A stretch of DNA of 64,000 nt from Pithys albifrons albifrons (lineage: Eukaryota; Chordata; Aves; Passeriformes; Thamnophilidae), in NCBI RefSeq assembly GCF_047495875.1, contig NC_092461.1:88048931-88112930 (forward strand). Direction: 5' to 3'. Below are positions 48,906-60,697 of this stretch, piece after piece. Each line of letters starts with the position of its first letter. Positions within the stretch are counted from its first letter, which is position 1. A program made the position numbers and the translations under genes. Under the pieces are notes generated by a model that had not been told where the DNA came from, made no database searches, and saw only the letters and a program-made list of their open reading frames with translations.

Positions 48906-48970
48906 TGGTTTTGGTTGGTTGGTTGGTTGGGTTTTTGGTTTTTTGGTTTGTTTTGGTTTTTTGGGGGGGG
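48906..48970. repeat. G/T-rich (GGTT)n / (GGTTTT)n tract ending in G8
   Basis: The plus strand is made almost only of GGTT and TTTTGG words, ending in eight G. It begins about 50 bp after the CR1 3' end. Confidence 0.88.
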
Positions 48971-50669
48971 TAGGTTTTAGGGATTTCTTTAAGAAATACA
49001 GAAGATTCTAAATGTGGTTATTTTCAAATTTGGAAACATTAACTTGTAAGATATTCTGATTATATTAGAGTCCAACTTTCAACATCTGAAGTGAAAGTAA
49101 TGGGGGGAAACATGCCAAAACGTAGCACACAAAAAGGACAATCTCACTAGGATTAAGGAAACAACCAATTTGATAATATACAAACTCACAGTAACTCTTA
49201 GTCAAACTGGAATTAAAAGGGATAGAATCTTATTTCTCCTTTTCAGTCAGCTACATTTTCATACTTCTCTAGAGATTGTGTTTTAATTTCCTCGTCCCAT
49301 TCAGCACTAAGTCTGAAGAATCCAATTGTATTATATAGATGTATAAAGACTCTTCTTCCATAAGTCTGAATTCTAAATCTAGCAGTGGCTGATTAGAGAA
49401 AGACTCCAGACCTCACTGTGGAGATTTTTCTCATTGCCTTTATTTTTATTTTTAATACTACAGCCCAAAATACAGGTGGGCTTGATTTTTTGTTTATTTG
49501 GGAAGCCATTGGCTTAGATTTCATAAATCTATCATCTTGAAGAAACATATCTTGTGCAATAGCAGCATTATGAGAAATTGAAGAGAATAACGTATTATAA
49601 TGAGGCAAGGAGAGGAAGGAATACAATATTCAATTAAATTTATAACAATGGCAAATCTTGAAAGTGGTTTGGGGTTATACATAGCAAAATCCTTATAACC
49701 AACTTGTTTCAGGTTATTCAATGCCCAACTAAGAGGGTTTTATTTTAAAACTGTTTTACAGATGTGGTAGCTAGGCTGTCATGCATTAGTAGAGAAATAA
49801 TTAGTTTTCTGATGTATGTCATTTTATTCTAGGCATAATTTCATAGATTCATGATTTCAGGATATAAGTTTTGAAGAACAAACCTTCTGCTATTGTTATT
49901 TAATGCTGTATGAAAACTCAGACATTAACTGAATTTAAGACAACTTTTAAACACTGTTTCTGCCACAGGACAAAATAAAGTCCAGAGTCAACACATATTG
50001 ATCTCCCCCTGAATAAAAGACTGGAAGACTAGGGAGCAGCATATAAATGTACGGAAACTTTTTTTAAAAATTTCTGGAATATATTTAATTTTGGTTGTAG
50101 ATAGTTGAAGTAAATAAAAGCTAAATATAAACAACATAGAATTTAACAAACTGCATATGCACCATATTCTAGTCTTCAGAAAAAGATCCTTGTAATGTAC
50201 AAAGGTCCCAGTTTTATACTATCCATTGTACTAGACACAGAAGAGGTCATCAAGACATAAAAGTTGAAATTTTACCTGCCATCTTGACCCCGTCATTCTT
50301 GCAAGCTAACTGAGAGAATTTGAATGGAACACCACTGCGAAACACTGTAAGCATCACTTGAAGGAAACGTGTGCACAGTATTTAAGCCACCATTGGTCTT
50401 TTCCTTCACACTTCTTTTAGAAAAGAAGGGTTTCAGGAAAAGATGCATTCTAGCAGAGCATTACCACAAAGCGCACTGCATCAGGGAGATTTTCAAAGAG
50501 GACAGAAGATAGTTTGCCCTCATCACAGTGTATCTTCCTCAATGTAACTCTTTATACCTTTGTCTTTTTCAGCTTTTACTTGTCTACTCAGGAATTTTAA
50601 TTAACTTCCAGCAACCTTTCACTAATATGAAAGTTGCTGCAGTCTTCCATGCAGTTTCAGTAGAGGTTA

Positions 50670-50850
50670 TTTTTGTTAGGGTTTATTTTGTTTGGTTTTG
50701 GTGGAGTTTTGTGAGGGAGGTTTACTTGTTTGTTTGCTACATTCTGTTGTTTCAGGGGTTTTTTTGTTTGTTTGCCTTGGGGGTTGGGGGTTTCGTTGTT
50801 GGGGTTTGGTTGTTTGGTTGGGTTTTTTTTCGATTTCTATAGGGGATTTT
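50670..50850. repeat. Long G/T-rich low-complexity tract
   Basis: For about 180 bases the plus strand is dominated by GTTTG, GGGGTT and TTTTGG words, with few A or C. Open frames on both strands in this interval arise from the biased composition (K/P/T/Q-rich on minus, F/V/G/L-rich on plus). Confidence 0.8.
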
Positions 50851-51709
50851 GCATTTGTGGTGTTTGTTTGCTGTTTCAGGGGAAAAGGGTTAAAGTATGG
50901 TGATTTGCTTTGGTTTGTTTTTAAATGCAAAACTTTCCTCTGAAGCTTAAGGCCCAAAAATAAACTTATGGAGATTACTGACCTTTTGCATCACTTTCTC
51001 AAGCAACAACAGTGTTAAGGCACCAGCTTGCTGTGAGCTTTAACAAGCCAAGAACCAGCAGCAACCTCAGGCTCTGATTTATATGATATCTTACATAAGG
51101 TATTTGCCACAGCCTTATCAAAACTCTGGACTTTCACTAACATTTTACACAACAAATAAATTTATTGGGGGGGGGAAGGCAAAACTGCATCTTCTATTTA
51201 TTTGTTTATTTAAGGAATTAAGTCTCCCATAGAGTATCCAAGTTAGCAACATTATTATAAAAGAACAATGCTTCTGCACATGCTTGGAGTTATCTATTCT
51301 CCCTTGGTCTGATTCCCATGGTGATTTATGCTTACAGTTCCCATAGAAAAAGGGGAGTAAAGCGGTGAAGACAACCCTTGGCCTAGTTGTGAAAAGACAG
51401 TATGTGATTCTTTCCACCTGATGTTCACAGATATGAGGTCTGCACTGAACTCTACACACAGCATGAGGAAACAACATACTAGACATCTATCAAGGTCTGA
51501 GCACAAGTTATCTTTGTCAGCCCACAAATATTAACATCAAAGTATTGCTTGATTTTGGAGAGCTGACAAGCAGGAACAGTACCCAGAGCTGAGATAGATC
51601 TTTGTGAAGGTTTGCAAAAGAAATCTGAGATTTTTTGTGCCTGTGTCTGAAATAGCTATAATCCCTAAAATTCATTAAGAGTAACAGTTACACAGTGGAC
51701 TATGTCTGG

Positions 51710-52295
51710 TGAAGTTTTGACAGTCTTCAAGGGTAGACACTTTATAACCTTTCTGGAAAACTTGTTCAAGTGTTCGACCCCTCTCTCTTTACAGGCTAAA
51801 TAATCATGGCTATCAGCCTCTCATCCTGTGTTTGATGTTACAAGTATCATATCTGTAGTCCTTTATTGGACCTAGTCCAGTAAGTTCATGCTGCTCATAC
51901 TACGAAGTACAGTACTTGATATAACACTCCAGATGTGATCTCACCATTTCATGCACAGAGGAAGGATCACCTCCAAAAACCTACTAAAAATGTTTCTTCA
52001 AATACATCTTAGGATGCTCTCGGCCTCTTTTGCTACAAAGGCATATTGCTGTCTCACTTTGAATCTACTTTTCACCATGATGCCCAGGTTCTTTTCCACC
52101 AAACTGTTTTCCAGGCACTTGATACATGTACTTTTGGTATACGGTGTGTTCCTCCCTCAGTGCAGGACTTCGCATTTCCTTTGGATGAACTTCACGAGTT
52201 TCCCATTTGTCAATGTCTCCAGCTTGTTAAAGTCCCTCTGAATAGTAGCATAACAGCCTGATCTATCAATCACTCCTTCCAGTTTTGGATCAGTT
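51710..52295 (-). mobile_element. CR1 LINE fragment, minus strand, about 580 bp
   Basis: The plus strand is the reverse complement of CR1 ORF2 downstream of the active site. From left to right it reads TTATAACCTTTCTGGAAAAC and TACAGGCTAAATAATCATGG, then CCAGATGTGATCTCACCA, GAGGAAGGATCACCTCC and TAGGATGCTCTCGGCCTC. It continues TTTGCTACAAAGGCATATTG, TGCCCAGGTTCTTTTCCACC, AGTGCAGGACTTCGCATTTC and AAAGTCCCTCTGAATAGTAG. The similarity stops near 52295, just short of the FADD codons. Many indels break the frame. No CR1 3' terminus was seen at the left end. This is an old copy. Confidence 0.85.
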
Positions 52296-52338
52296 ACCTG
52301 ATAATTTTATAAAGAGTAAAGCAGAAGACATGGACAAT

Positions 52339-52360
52339 GGGGGGGGGGGGGGGGGGGGGG
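52339..52360. repeat. Poly-G run (22 G)
   Basis: Uninterrupted run of 22 G, flanked by GACAAT and AAGACAG. Mononucleotide G runs this long are rare and are often mis-sized in sequencing. Confidence 0.9.
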
Positions 52361-53340
52361 AAGACAGTGTACCATTTTAGAATCTACTTTTAATTTTTTT
52401 TTGTGGTTTTTTTTTAATGTAGTAAGACTTTCACTGAATAGAAATTTGTAATTGGAAATATCACATCCTTTACCTTGTAACAGAAGGACTTTCAAAACAT
52501 TCAGTACAACACAGCAAATTCATCAAGTTTTTTTGCCTGGGATCCACAGCATCCATATGATTAAACAGTGGTACCCACACATTTTAATCAATTCCTATGA
52601 AGTAGCTAGTGACAAAAGAGCTAAAGCTTGTATCTGTCCAAAATCCATCTGATAGAACAATGTTTTTAATTAAGCACTAAAATAGCTGCAACCACATCAG
52701 GTGATCAAAGTGTGACATTGGTTTTGCATTTCTAACCATTATTTTCCTCCCCAACAAAAAAATGTAGCTTGCTGCCTTTCCAGAGAATCAGAAATTTACT
52801 TCTTCAGCTAAATTAATGGGCATGAGTTCACTAGAATAATCATCAGAGAGAATTCTCATTCAACAGTGTTCTACCCGTAGATAAATTCTGATTGTACAAA
52901 CTCTACTAAAAGTAATTACTCTGCTTGATTCAAAACCAATAGCAAGATTGCTGTAATCATTCTATTGTCTGAAACATCACTGGGTAACAATCAAGGGAAA
53001 AGACAAGAAAAGAAAAATTGTGGAAGGAACAATGTCATTTATTAAGTTTATACCAGTCACCAACAAGAAACTCTTTTTCTGACAATACAAACATTTTACT
53101 CTGTGTAATCACACAAGACTGGTACAGAACAACACATGTTATTGGCAAATAAAACCTGAGTAGTCTGAGAAGATGTCATGCTTCTGAAATATGCTTCTTC
53201 TAAAAATAAAGATCAATAAGAGCATAATGAGGAATGGTGTCACTTTAATTGATAACAGAAATGGAAATAAAATTTCTGTGTAGCTTGTTTAGCTGTCAAC
53301 AGAAAACTCTTTTAGGGGAAAAAATATATGTCAATTTTTT

Positions 53341-53358
53341 TTATTATTATTATTATTT
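53341..53358. repeat. (TTA)n microsatellite
   Basis: Six TTA units following a T run. Confidence 0.9.
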
Positions 53359-53432
53359 AGGTCCAACCAAATTGAAGAATCCTTTTTACACCAAAAAAAA
53401 ATATCCTTTAGAAAATTAAAGAATTAAGTGGA

Positions 53433-53464
53433 TTTTTGTTTTTGTTTTTGTTTTTGTTTTTTTT
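53433..53464. repeat. (TTTTTG)n repeat
   Basis: Four TTTTTG-type units ending in a T run. This is a simple repeat. Confidence 0.88.
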
Positions 53465-54504
53465 CTCATGAAATACCCTATTGGACCTGAAATGCTTCAG
53501 TATTTAGTGAACTAAAGTTAAACATTTACCTTACAGGGCAAGAGAGTTAGGAGAGAAGTCTTACTAAAATGCTAAAGGGAAAGAAAGAGATCAGGTCACA
53601 TAAGGATTCAGTAGTGAAGATCATCCAAATCTGACAAACAAGCCTGAAACAAACTTAACCAAAAGAGAACTCAACTTTGTACCTGGTGATTGTTTCCCTT
53701 TTTCATCATATTTCTGAAGAATTTCATGTCTGCTATTAATCTTATTTTCAGTATATCACTCACTCCTCTAAGAGAAGGAAGTGAAGAGATCTGTATTCAA
53801 GTAACCAATTTCTTATACAGGATGCAAAATGACTTAATTAAATTCTGAAATCAGAAGAGTTTACCTAATTCCAGTGGGAATCTTCAATAATAATCCTGCT
53901 CATATCCGAAACACGTTCTTTAAATAAATGCCATCCATGGATGATTAATTCTGCTTTCAATCTGTCCCCTTAAGCATGCAACCATTTGGTTTTTCTAAAA
54001 TTTGGCTACATACTTTTTCTTCTGAATTGAAAAAAACAAAAAAAAATTCCTTAATTATGTCGTTCATAGTTTTCAATTTTTTTGTTTTCCTTTTATGTTT
54101 TGGGGTTTTTTTTTGTAAATTCAGCACAGAGACAAATGCCTCAAAGTGTACTACTTATTGAAGGCAATAACTTCAAAATCCAGCAAGTAATTGCTGATAG
54201 ATAGTATGTGAAAGAAGGGGGAGCTCATAACAGACTTCAGCAAACACTGATTATCATATGGGAGTGTGGCTATATATGAATTTACCAAGACATATTTACT
54301 CATTCTGCACATTTAAATACCATAAATAATCCCCAAAACATTACAAACACTCCCCAAAATAACCAAAAGAGATTTCAGGGAGATTTTTCTTTCTTATTTC
54401 TAACAGGGTATCTGATAAGTTTCAAATCACTAGGTGAAAGTTGTGTATCACAAAACAACCTGCAAAATATTTATTATTATTTTTACAGCTTGTTTAGCGT
54501 CTTC

Positions 54505-54620
54505 CAAAAAAAACTCCAAAACCCCAAAACAAACAAAAAGGCAAACCAGCAGAAACAGAAAAAAACAAGCAAACCAAAACAAACAACAACAAAACCCACA
54601 AAATCACACCCCAAAACCCC
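54505..54620. repeat. A/C-rich low-complexity tract
   Basis: AAAC, AACC and CCCAAAA words dominate over 110 bases. The minus strand is the same kind of G/T-rich sequence as at 48906 and 50670. Confidence 0.82.
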
Positions 54621-56335
54621 ATAGCCTTTGCTAGGACCTTGATAAATGAGAAAATTAGTATCAAACTCACCTTGAATCTTGCAGGATGAAAACTGTATGG
54701 TCTGGTCTTTTACATGTAGTTCAATGTAAAATGTGCTAAGGCCAGGTTCACCTTGATATTCTTTATTTTTGAAAGTACTTGCATAATTAGCTCCAGTAAC
54801 CTTAAACTTTGTGTCTTACAATGCAGCTTATACTCCTATTGAACTGTTTGGGATAGCAGATTCTGTGTTTTATTTTATTCTGCTCAGGCACTGACTCTTA
54901 AAAGCACATGTTTCTGTGTGCATGCATGCCTGCTGCCAACAACTGCAGAATCCATGTGTCTTATCAGCTATTCATTGTGTCTTTTAGCCTACCTTTCTTT
55001 ATACCTTTCCTGTTTTTTTCCTTTCCCAAAACTGAATCAACCGCTTAAATAACTTTGAAGAGCGTTTATGTAATTCCAGGGTATAATGAGGGGAGGAAGC
55101 CACCATTATTGACTGAAGTATCTTAGCATTTAGTATTTTCAACCTCACAAGTCCTTATCCAATAGTAATATTCTAAGACTTTATTGAGATATTGAGAACA
55201 CAGGTAAGAGAATGCTTTAGATGGCTTTCTGTACATAGTCATTTAGTGAGGTGTACTACATACCTTCATAACTGACTAGAGAGCTTAGATTTGTTCTCTT
55301 ATGCTTTACATAATGATATTACTATTAAAGTTTAAGCAGTAACTTTTTACATTTGAGGGCACCCCATGAGTCAGCTATAATTTTAAGTTCACTAGCATTC
55401 TATTCTCACCTTTTTCCTGAACTATAACATTAACTTCAGAAAGTAATTTAGACTTACTTAGCCTCAGTTCACTGCAAAATTACATTACTACTGCCAACCT
55501 CTCATGACTATTCTAAGATTATACAGTTCATATGCAACACAGGAAGACCTCATAATGAATGTCATTATAAAAATGTAAAGTATTATTCAGATATTCCCTT
55601 GAATCCTCACTGAAGAATAATTTTCTTAAATACCCATTAGTATTCACCAGGTAATAATCTTGATTACACCTAAATTCAACCATAACCACACAGTAATATT
55701 ACCCTGTAAATAGCTGAGCTTTTTCTACGTTCTGTCTCAAAGAAAGAGGCCTCCAACATGACCAGGAACATAAATAAAAATATAAATTAAAAAAGGCTTT
55801 TTTATTTGGGATAAAAAGATTTTCAAACCTCTTTTTCCTCCAAAAAGTTTCAACAAGACTAGGAACTGCTTTTTCACATATTTAATTTCTGTTTAAAAAT
55901 AAAAACATGCACCTATTAGAAGTGTATAACTAAAATAAAGGCCAGCACACATGTGATTTTCCACTGGCAAAGATCGTTAGAAGTTCCTTTCACCTGCAGG
56001 AGGTCAGAAACAGCAAAAATAAAGACATGGTTTGGCATAAGAAGAAACAATTTAGTAGAAGCACAGGTTACTCCTTTGAGATTGGCTAAGAGGAAAGGCT
56101 ATCCTCTCCAATACTGAAGTTTTAATTTGGGCTTTTGAAGTAATCTATTATTTGTTTCTCCGATTTACAATAGCCCTATGTTGAAGTCTGGCACCTTCTT
56201 TTACTTTCAGTTGAAGAATCTGGTTTGGTAATAACATACAGTGATTGAAACTCATAGTTTTGTGACAGTGTGAAGATGAAGCCTTTCATCTTTTAAGTCT
56301 TTGCATTGTCACAAAGCTATACAGAGAGAGTAGAG

Positions 56336-56360
56336 AGTACACACACAAAAAAAAAAAAAA
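56336..56360. repeat. (AC)n plus poly-A run
   Basis: A short ACACACAC run leads into 14 consecutive A. Confidence 0.85.
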
Positions 56361-59300
56361 GCCAAAAAGAAAAACAAAAATAGAAGGAAAACATGGAAAA
56401 GAGCAAGGGAAGATGGAAATGGATTGGTTGAATAATAACTGAATGAGGAAGGAATTTCAATGCAATAGAGTTAAGAAGACAAAAAAGGTATTCCTCTGAT
56501 CATTGTGGGTATCTGTCAGTCAGAGAGCAGAAATGTTTGTTATACTGGAAACCAAAGACTATGGCTACAAAATAGCAAGTGTTCAAGTAGGACCTTTAGC
56601 ACAGGGAAATTCAGAGAGATGCTCTGTCCAAAATATCTGTAACAGATAAAAGCTTAAGAAAGCCTGCAAACATGAACAGCTAGATTTATGAATAAAGTAT
56701 GTGAAAATTCATTTCAAGTAATATATTACAATGAAAATACATCACTAAATAATAGTTGAGCTACATTTTGAAAATAGATATCTTGTTCTTTAGAACTCCA
56801 AAGTTTTTTAAAATATCCTGGTGAGTTTACAGTAGAGTTTTACTTTACTTTTTAAGTGTTGGGATGATAAACCACATTAGATTTAAAAAGTGAAATGTAT
56901 AAATAAACCCAATTGTTCATCCACTGCATCCAGAAAACAAAATAGTTCCCTTTAATGCCTAGAAGAAAGGCTTCAAAGACCTCTATTTCAATACTTTGAA
57001 TACTGACACAGTTGCCATCTGAGCAAGGTAATACTGGAAGTAAGATTAACTTATGCAAACTGATTCAGCATCTTCTAACTAATATAGGGTAAACAAGACT
57101 GAAGGGAATAAACCCTTTACACATGAAATTCTCCCCTCCTGTACCAAGTATGCTTTAAGGAAATAAAAATCATCAACTCAATAAAGAAAGATGTCTATGT
57201 ATGTACATCTAAATAATCAGTGGTAAGTGAAGTGAATTCCACTAAGCTTTTGACAGGGACATCAAGTGGAAAAGGCAATACTAGGTCTCAAAGAGAAACA
57301 ACAGCCCAGCTGTGATATGTTTTACTTTGTACTGGGAACAATTTTAGTTAATCAGTACATCTAAACCATCTGTATAATGAATAGTTGATAGCATATAAAT
57401 GGAAATAGATTGGACAGATTGGTAAAAATAAGTAAGAAGTAGAACATCTATAACATTTTGACCATTTTTGAGAAGATGACAATTAAGTGGCTTTTGATCA
57501 AACTGTAAATGTATGTTTCCCCAGAGCTTCCTGGAGAACACAAAAGAAACTGCTTATGATCCAATTCATTACCCTGTGTTCATAAATATCTGTTGAAAAA
57601 TTAAAACCTTAAATGTTAAAAAACATTCATCAGCAGAAGGTTAATACCTTCTTTCATCAATATTTCTCAATTTAATTGTAAGCTAAAAGTCTTATTAGGC
57701 ATACCCAGCAGTAAACTGATAATATCACCTAAATGTTCAACAGATGTCTCTAACTGGAAACATAAAATTTTAATAGTCACTTTCTTCAGTACTTAAAGAC
57801 TATATTGTTATCAACATATTTTTCATAAAGGAAGTCATGCACTTCTGTCAGTTATATTTATTACACTAAAGAACACTTTATTACAATAATGCAGATGTCT
57901 TCATTCCATAAACCCCAATGGTACTTAAAGCTAGGATTTTATTACTTGTGCCTGGGGCCAGACAAAGCTATAAACCTGCTACCTCCTAATTCAAATACTG
58001 CTGGTGGGTTTGCATTTTTGTGCCATAAATTACAATCCGGTGTAATCAAATACGTGCAGAAACTGTAGTCATGGAAACAGCCTTTTCAATTCACAAAATT
58101 TTCAGATAAATGGAAAAAAACATGATTTATGAACAATTATTTTTACTCTAGACTAACATATTTTCCCTCAAAAAGTATATATGCCAATATTATTCCAGCA
58201 GTATAGGATATTAAATACCCTTGGATATGAAGTGCCACTCAGAGCTGTTCATACTATTTGCTATCATAACACCTCTTCTCTTCTCTTCTGACAATGTGCA
58301 CCATGAGTTGCACCAGCTTCAGGTTTTGATCAGACTAATACTGACCAAGTGTTTCATGTAGTAGTGATATATCCAGAGAATGAATGTATCACAATTGTTG
58401 TCTATTGTGATATTGTTTTGTTTAAAATGAGAACACACATAGCACTTGAAAAGGCTCTCTAATAAAAATACTATCACAAGAACAAGAAGCTCTCCAGTAC
58501 ATAATGATACTTGAACCCATAAAAATTTTAAAATCATAAACAGTGGAATTCCCAGAGTATTACAGTAAAGTACACAAGTTTTTATATCTAACAAGACTTT
58601 AGATTTTTCTTTAGAGTTCAGTTTAAAATGGGGAGCCTTTGGTAGCACTCCTAAGTGAAAAAAATATAGCTTGCTTTACTAACATTTTATTTCTAGAACT
58701 ATTTTAGCAGTGTTTTTTTAAGTAATTTGAACATACTTTTGAAAAATCTTATTATTTAAAGTTTATCTTCTTAAAGCACCAGGGGGTCACACCTACTAGC
58801 TAAGTTGGGCTTTTGGGGATATTCCACAGACATATTAAATGGCAGTCTGAGACACATAATTTTCTTTTTTTTTAATTACATATATAGTACTTGACTGAAG
58901 TTATACAGTGTTACCTTGACTTTTCCACACTTTTAATAGAGATACCAGCTCTCAGGACACCCAGACTGCTTTTTAAACTGCCCCTATCATGTTTGCACTT
59001 TCCAAAATAATAGAAGTAAGAGGACATGGTAGGGTTGGTGGGGAGGACCTCTCTGATCTGTTTGCTGTTACCTAAAGTGACTAGGAATGGACAAAAGAAA
59101 GAACGCAGAGGACAATTCTACTTCAGAATCTTTAATGAAACCAAGTTTTATGTAAAAAAAGGCAAAACAGATGTCAAGAGGGGGCATAAATCAATGCTTA
59201 TTCCTACATGCAAAAGTAAGTACCTTTGAGTAAAGGATCAGGCTTGTAGGTGCTCTCAGAACAAACGAACACATACAAGTTTCTAACACCTAACTTTTTT

Positions 59301-60324
59301 TCCAAATAAGGAATTTATCCTTCATTCATGTCTTCCAATTTGTGTTCCTTGAACTCGAAAATTCAGACTACAAAAGAATTAAAAGCTAATGTTAAGAGAC
59401 AGCATAAAACCCAATATAATCCATTTCCAAACACTAAACAACTCATCAAAAGAGAATTTGAGATAGATTCAGCATTTTATAAGGAAAAAAACCCCAAACA
59501 AATACCAAAAAAACCCCAGAACATTGTCATCTGTCAGGTAAAAGTTGTGCCAACTTTCTAATGAAAATGTGCATCAATTTATGCACAGACACACAAGTGC
59601 TTAAAGTTACAGAACAAAAGATGGCAAGTCCCAAGAAAAACTTCCCTTCTCCACCTCTCCAAAGCAGGTTCAACGAGTTCATACAGCACAGCAGGGTCAG
59701 AGTAAACAACAATGTGGTTTTCTTTAAGCATATAAAAAGGTATAGCATTTTGAATTCAGACTAGATGCTTTTAAAAATTTGATGCAGAGGAGTCACAACA
59801 CATAGCTAATCATTCCTGTTAAGAAAACACTTCCCTCACCGCAAAATTGCATTATACCCTCACCAGTCCTCCTCAAGCACTCCTAGTACATCATGGTAAG
59901 AAGACAACACTGAAGTAATGCATTCTGATTTTCTACAGCAGCCTGCACTAATCAGTGCTATAGAGAAGGACACAAGACATCCCTAACATATCACCTCAGC
60001 AGAGTCAAAGAATGATTTGTCAGTCATTTGATACTATATGAAGAAAAGTACAGGCCTATTCTTTGTTGCTGCTGCACCAAGATTTGGATGTAAAAATCAT
60101 GTGTGACTGCAAAAAACACCATTCTAGCACAATAAAGGAAACAAAGGAGAGATTGGGGGTAATGGTGTTACTGAAAAGGGTGCATTTTTTTAAGGAGTCT
60201 ATGCAGCAGTGGGGGAAAATGTTGGAAAATTCTTTTAAATTTAGTGCAATAGTTTTTGATCCCTACATCTGTGACTAATAGTCTTGTGCCAGCTAATGCC
60301 TCCTTGTTTACTTGTATCAGTGAT

Positions 60325-60329
60325 TAGTG
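60325..60329 (+). repeat. Probable target-site duplication, left copy (TAGTG)
   Basis: TAGTG precedes the TG start of the LTR. TAATG follows its CA end at 60693-60697, with one mismatch. Confidence 0.55.
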
Positions 60330-60692
60330 TGTACTAGTGGATATCTTAGTTTTGAGGAAAAGTATTGTGTCAGAGTAAAGAATTAGAAGTACATTATGAC
60401 CTGACCACATATATGACATACTCTGAAGGAGAAAAGATTCATCAGATGACCTGGAACAACATTCAAATTAGTCCACAGAAATAATTAGCATGTATTCAGG
60501 AAATGTAATGAATATGTCATAGAAATGTGGTTAATATGTATTAGTTTCAGGAATTTAAGCCGGTCGCTTTGGTTACTGGGTGCACAAGCCTTGTGGAGTT
60601 ATTCCCTTGCACCCAGAAGTCTGTCTGTAAAGTAATGTTGGCTTCCTAGCCTAACAAGCTGGCTGAAGTGTTTGTGTCCTGGTTTTCGGTCA
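60330..60692 (+). mobile_element. Solo LTR 6, plus strand, 363 bp
   Basis: The segment starts TGTACTAGTGG and ends TTTTCGGTCA, giving TG...CA termini, with flanks TAGTG and TAATG. Inside are AT-rich U3-like words (GAAATGTAATGAATATG, 60495-60520 region), a GAATTTAAG TATA-like word near 60550, a GGGTGCACAAGCC...CCCTTGCACCC inverted segment and a degenerate TGTAAAGTAATG polyadenylation region. A short U5 follows. This compact order is that of small avian ERV LTRs. No internal viral sequence is next to it. The family is not named here. Confidence 0.68.
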
Positions 60693-60697
60693 TAATG

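Larger units (their letters stand above)
48856..51709. other. Non-genic stretch with G/T-rich tracts
   Basis: No gene found. It is notable for G/T-rich low-complexity DNA at 48906-48970 and about 50670-50850, and a 9-base G run near 51167. Confidence 0.6.
52296..60324. other. AT-rich non-genic stretch
   Basis: Eight kilobases without a supported gene or large transposon. They contain several simple repeats (G22 at 52339, TTA run at 53341, TTTTTG run at 53433, A/C-rich tract at 54505, A14 at 56347) and a candidate conserved block at about 57900-58110. Confidence 0.6.

Noticed and set aside
50528..50957. Open frames of 83-104 codons on both strands
   Set aside because: They result from the G/T-rich low-complexity tract. 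The peptides are simple-sequence and without domains.
58319..58648. 109-codon minus-strand frame with hydrophobic stretches
   Set aside because: AT-rich DNA often gives L/I/F-rich chance frames. No domain, splice sites or neighbouring coding signal was seen.
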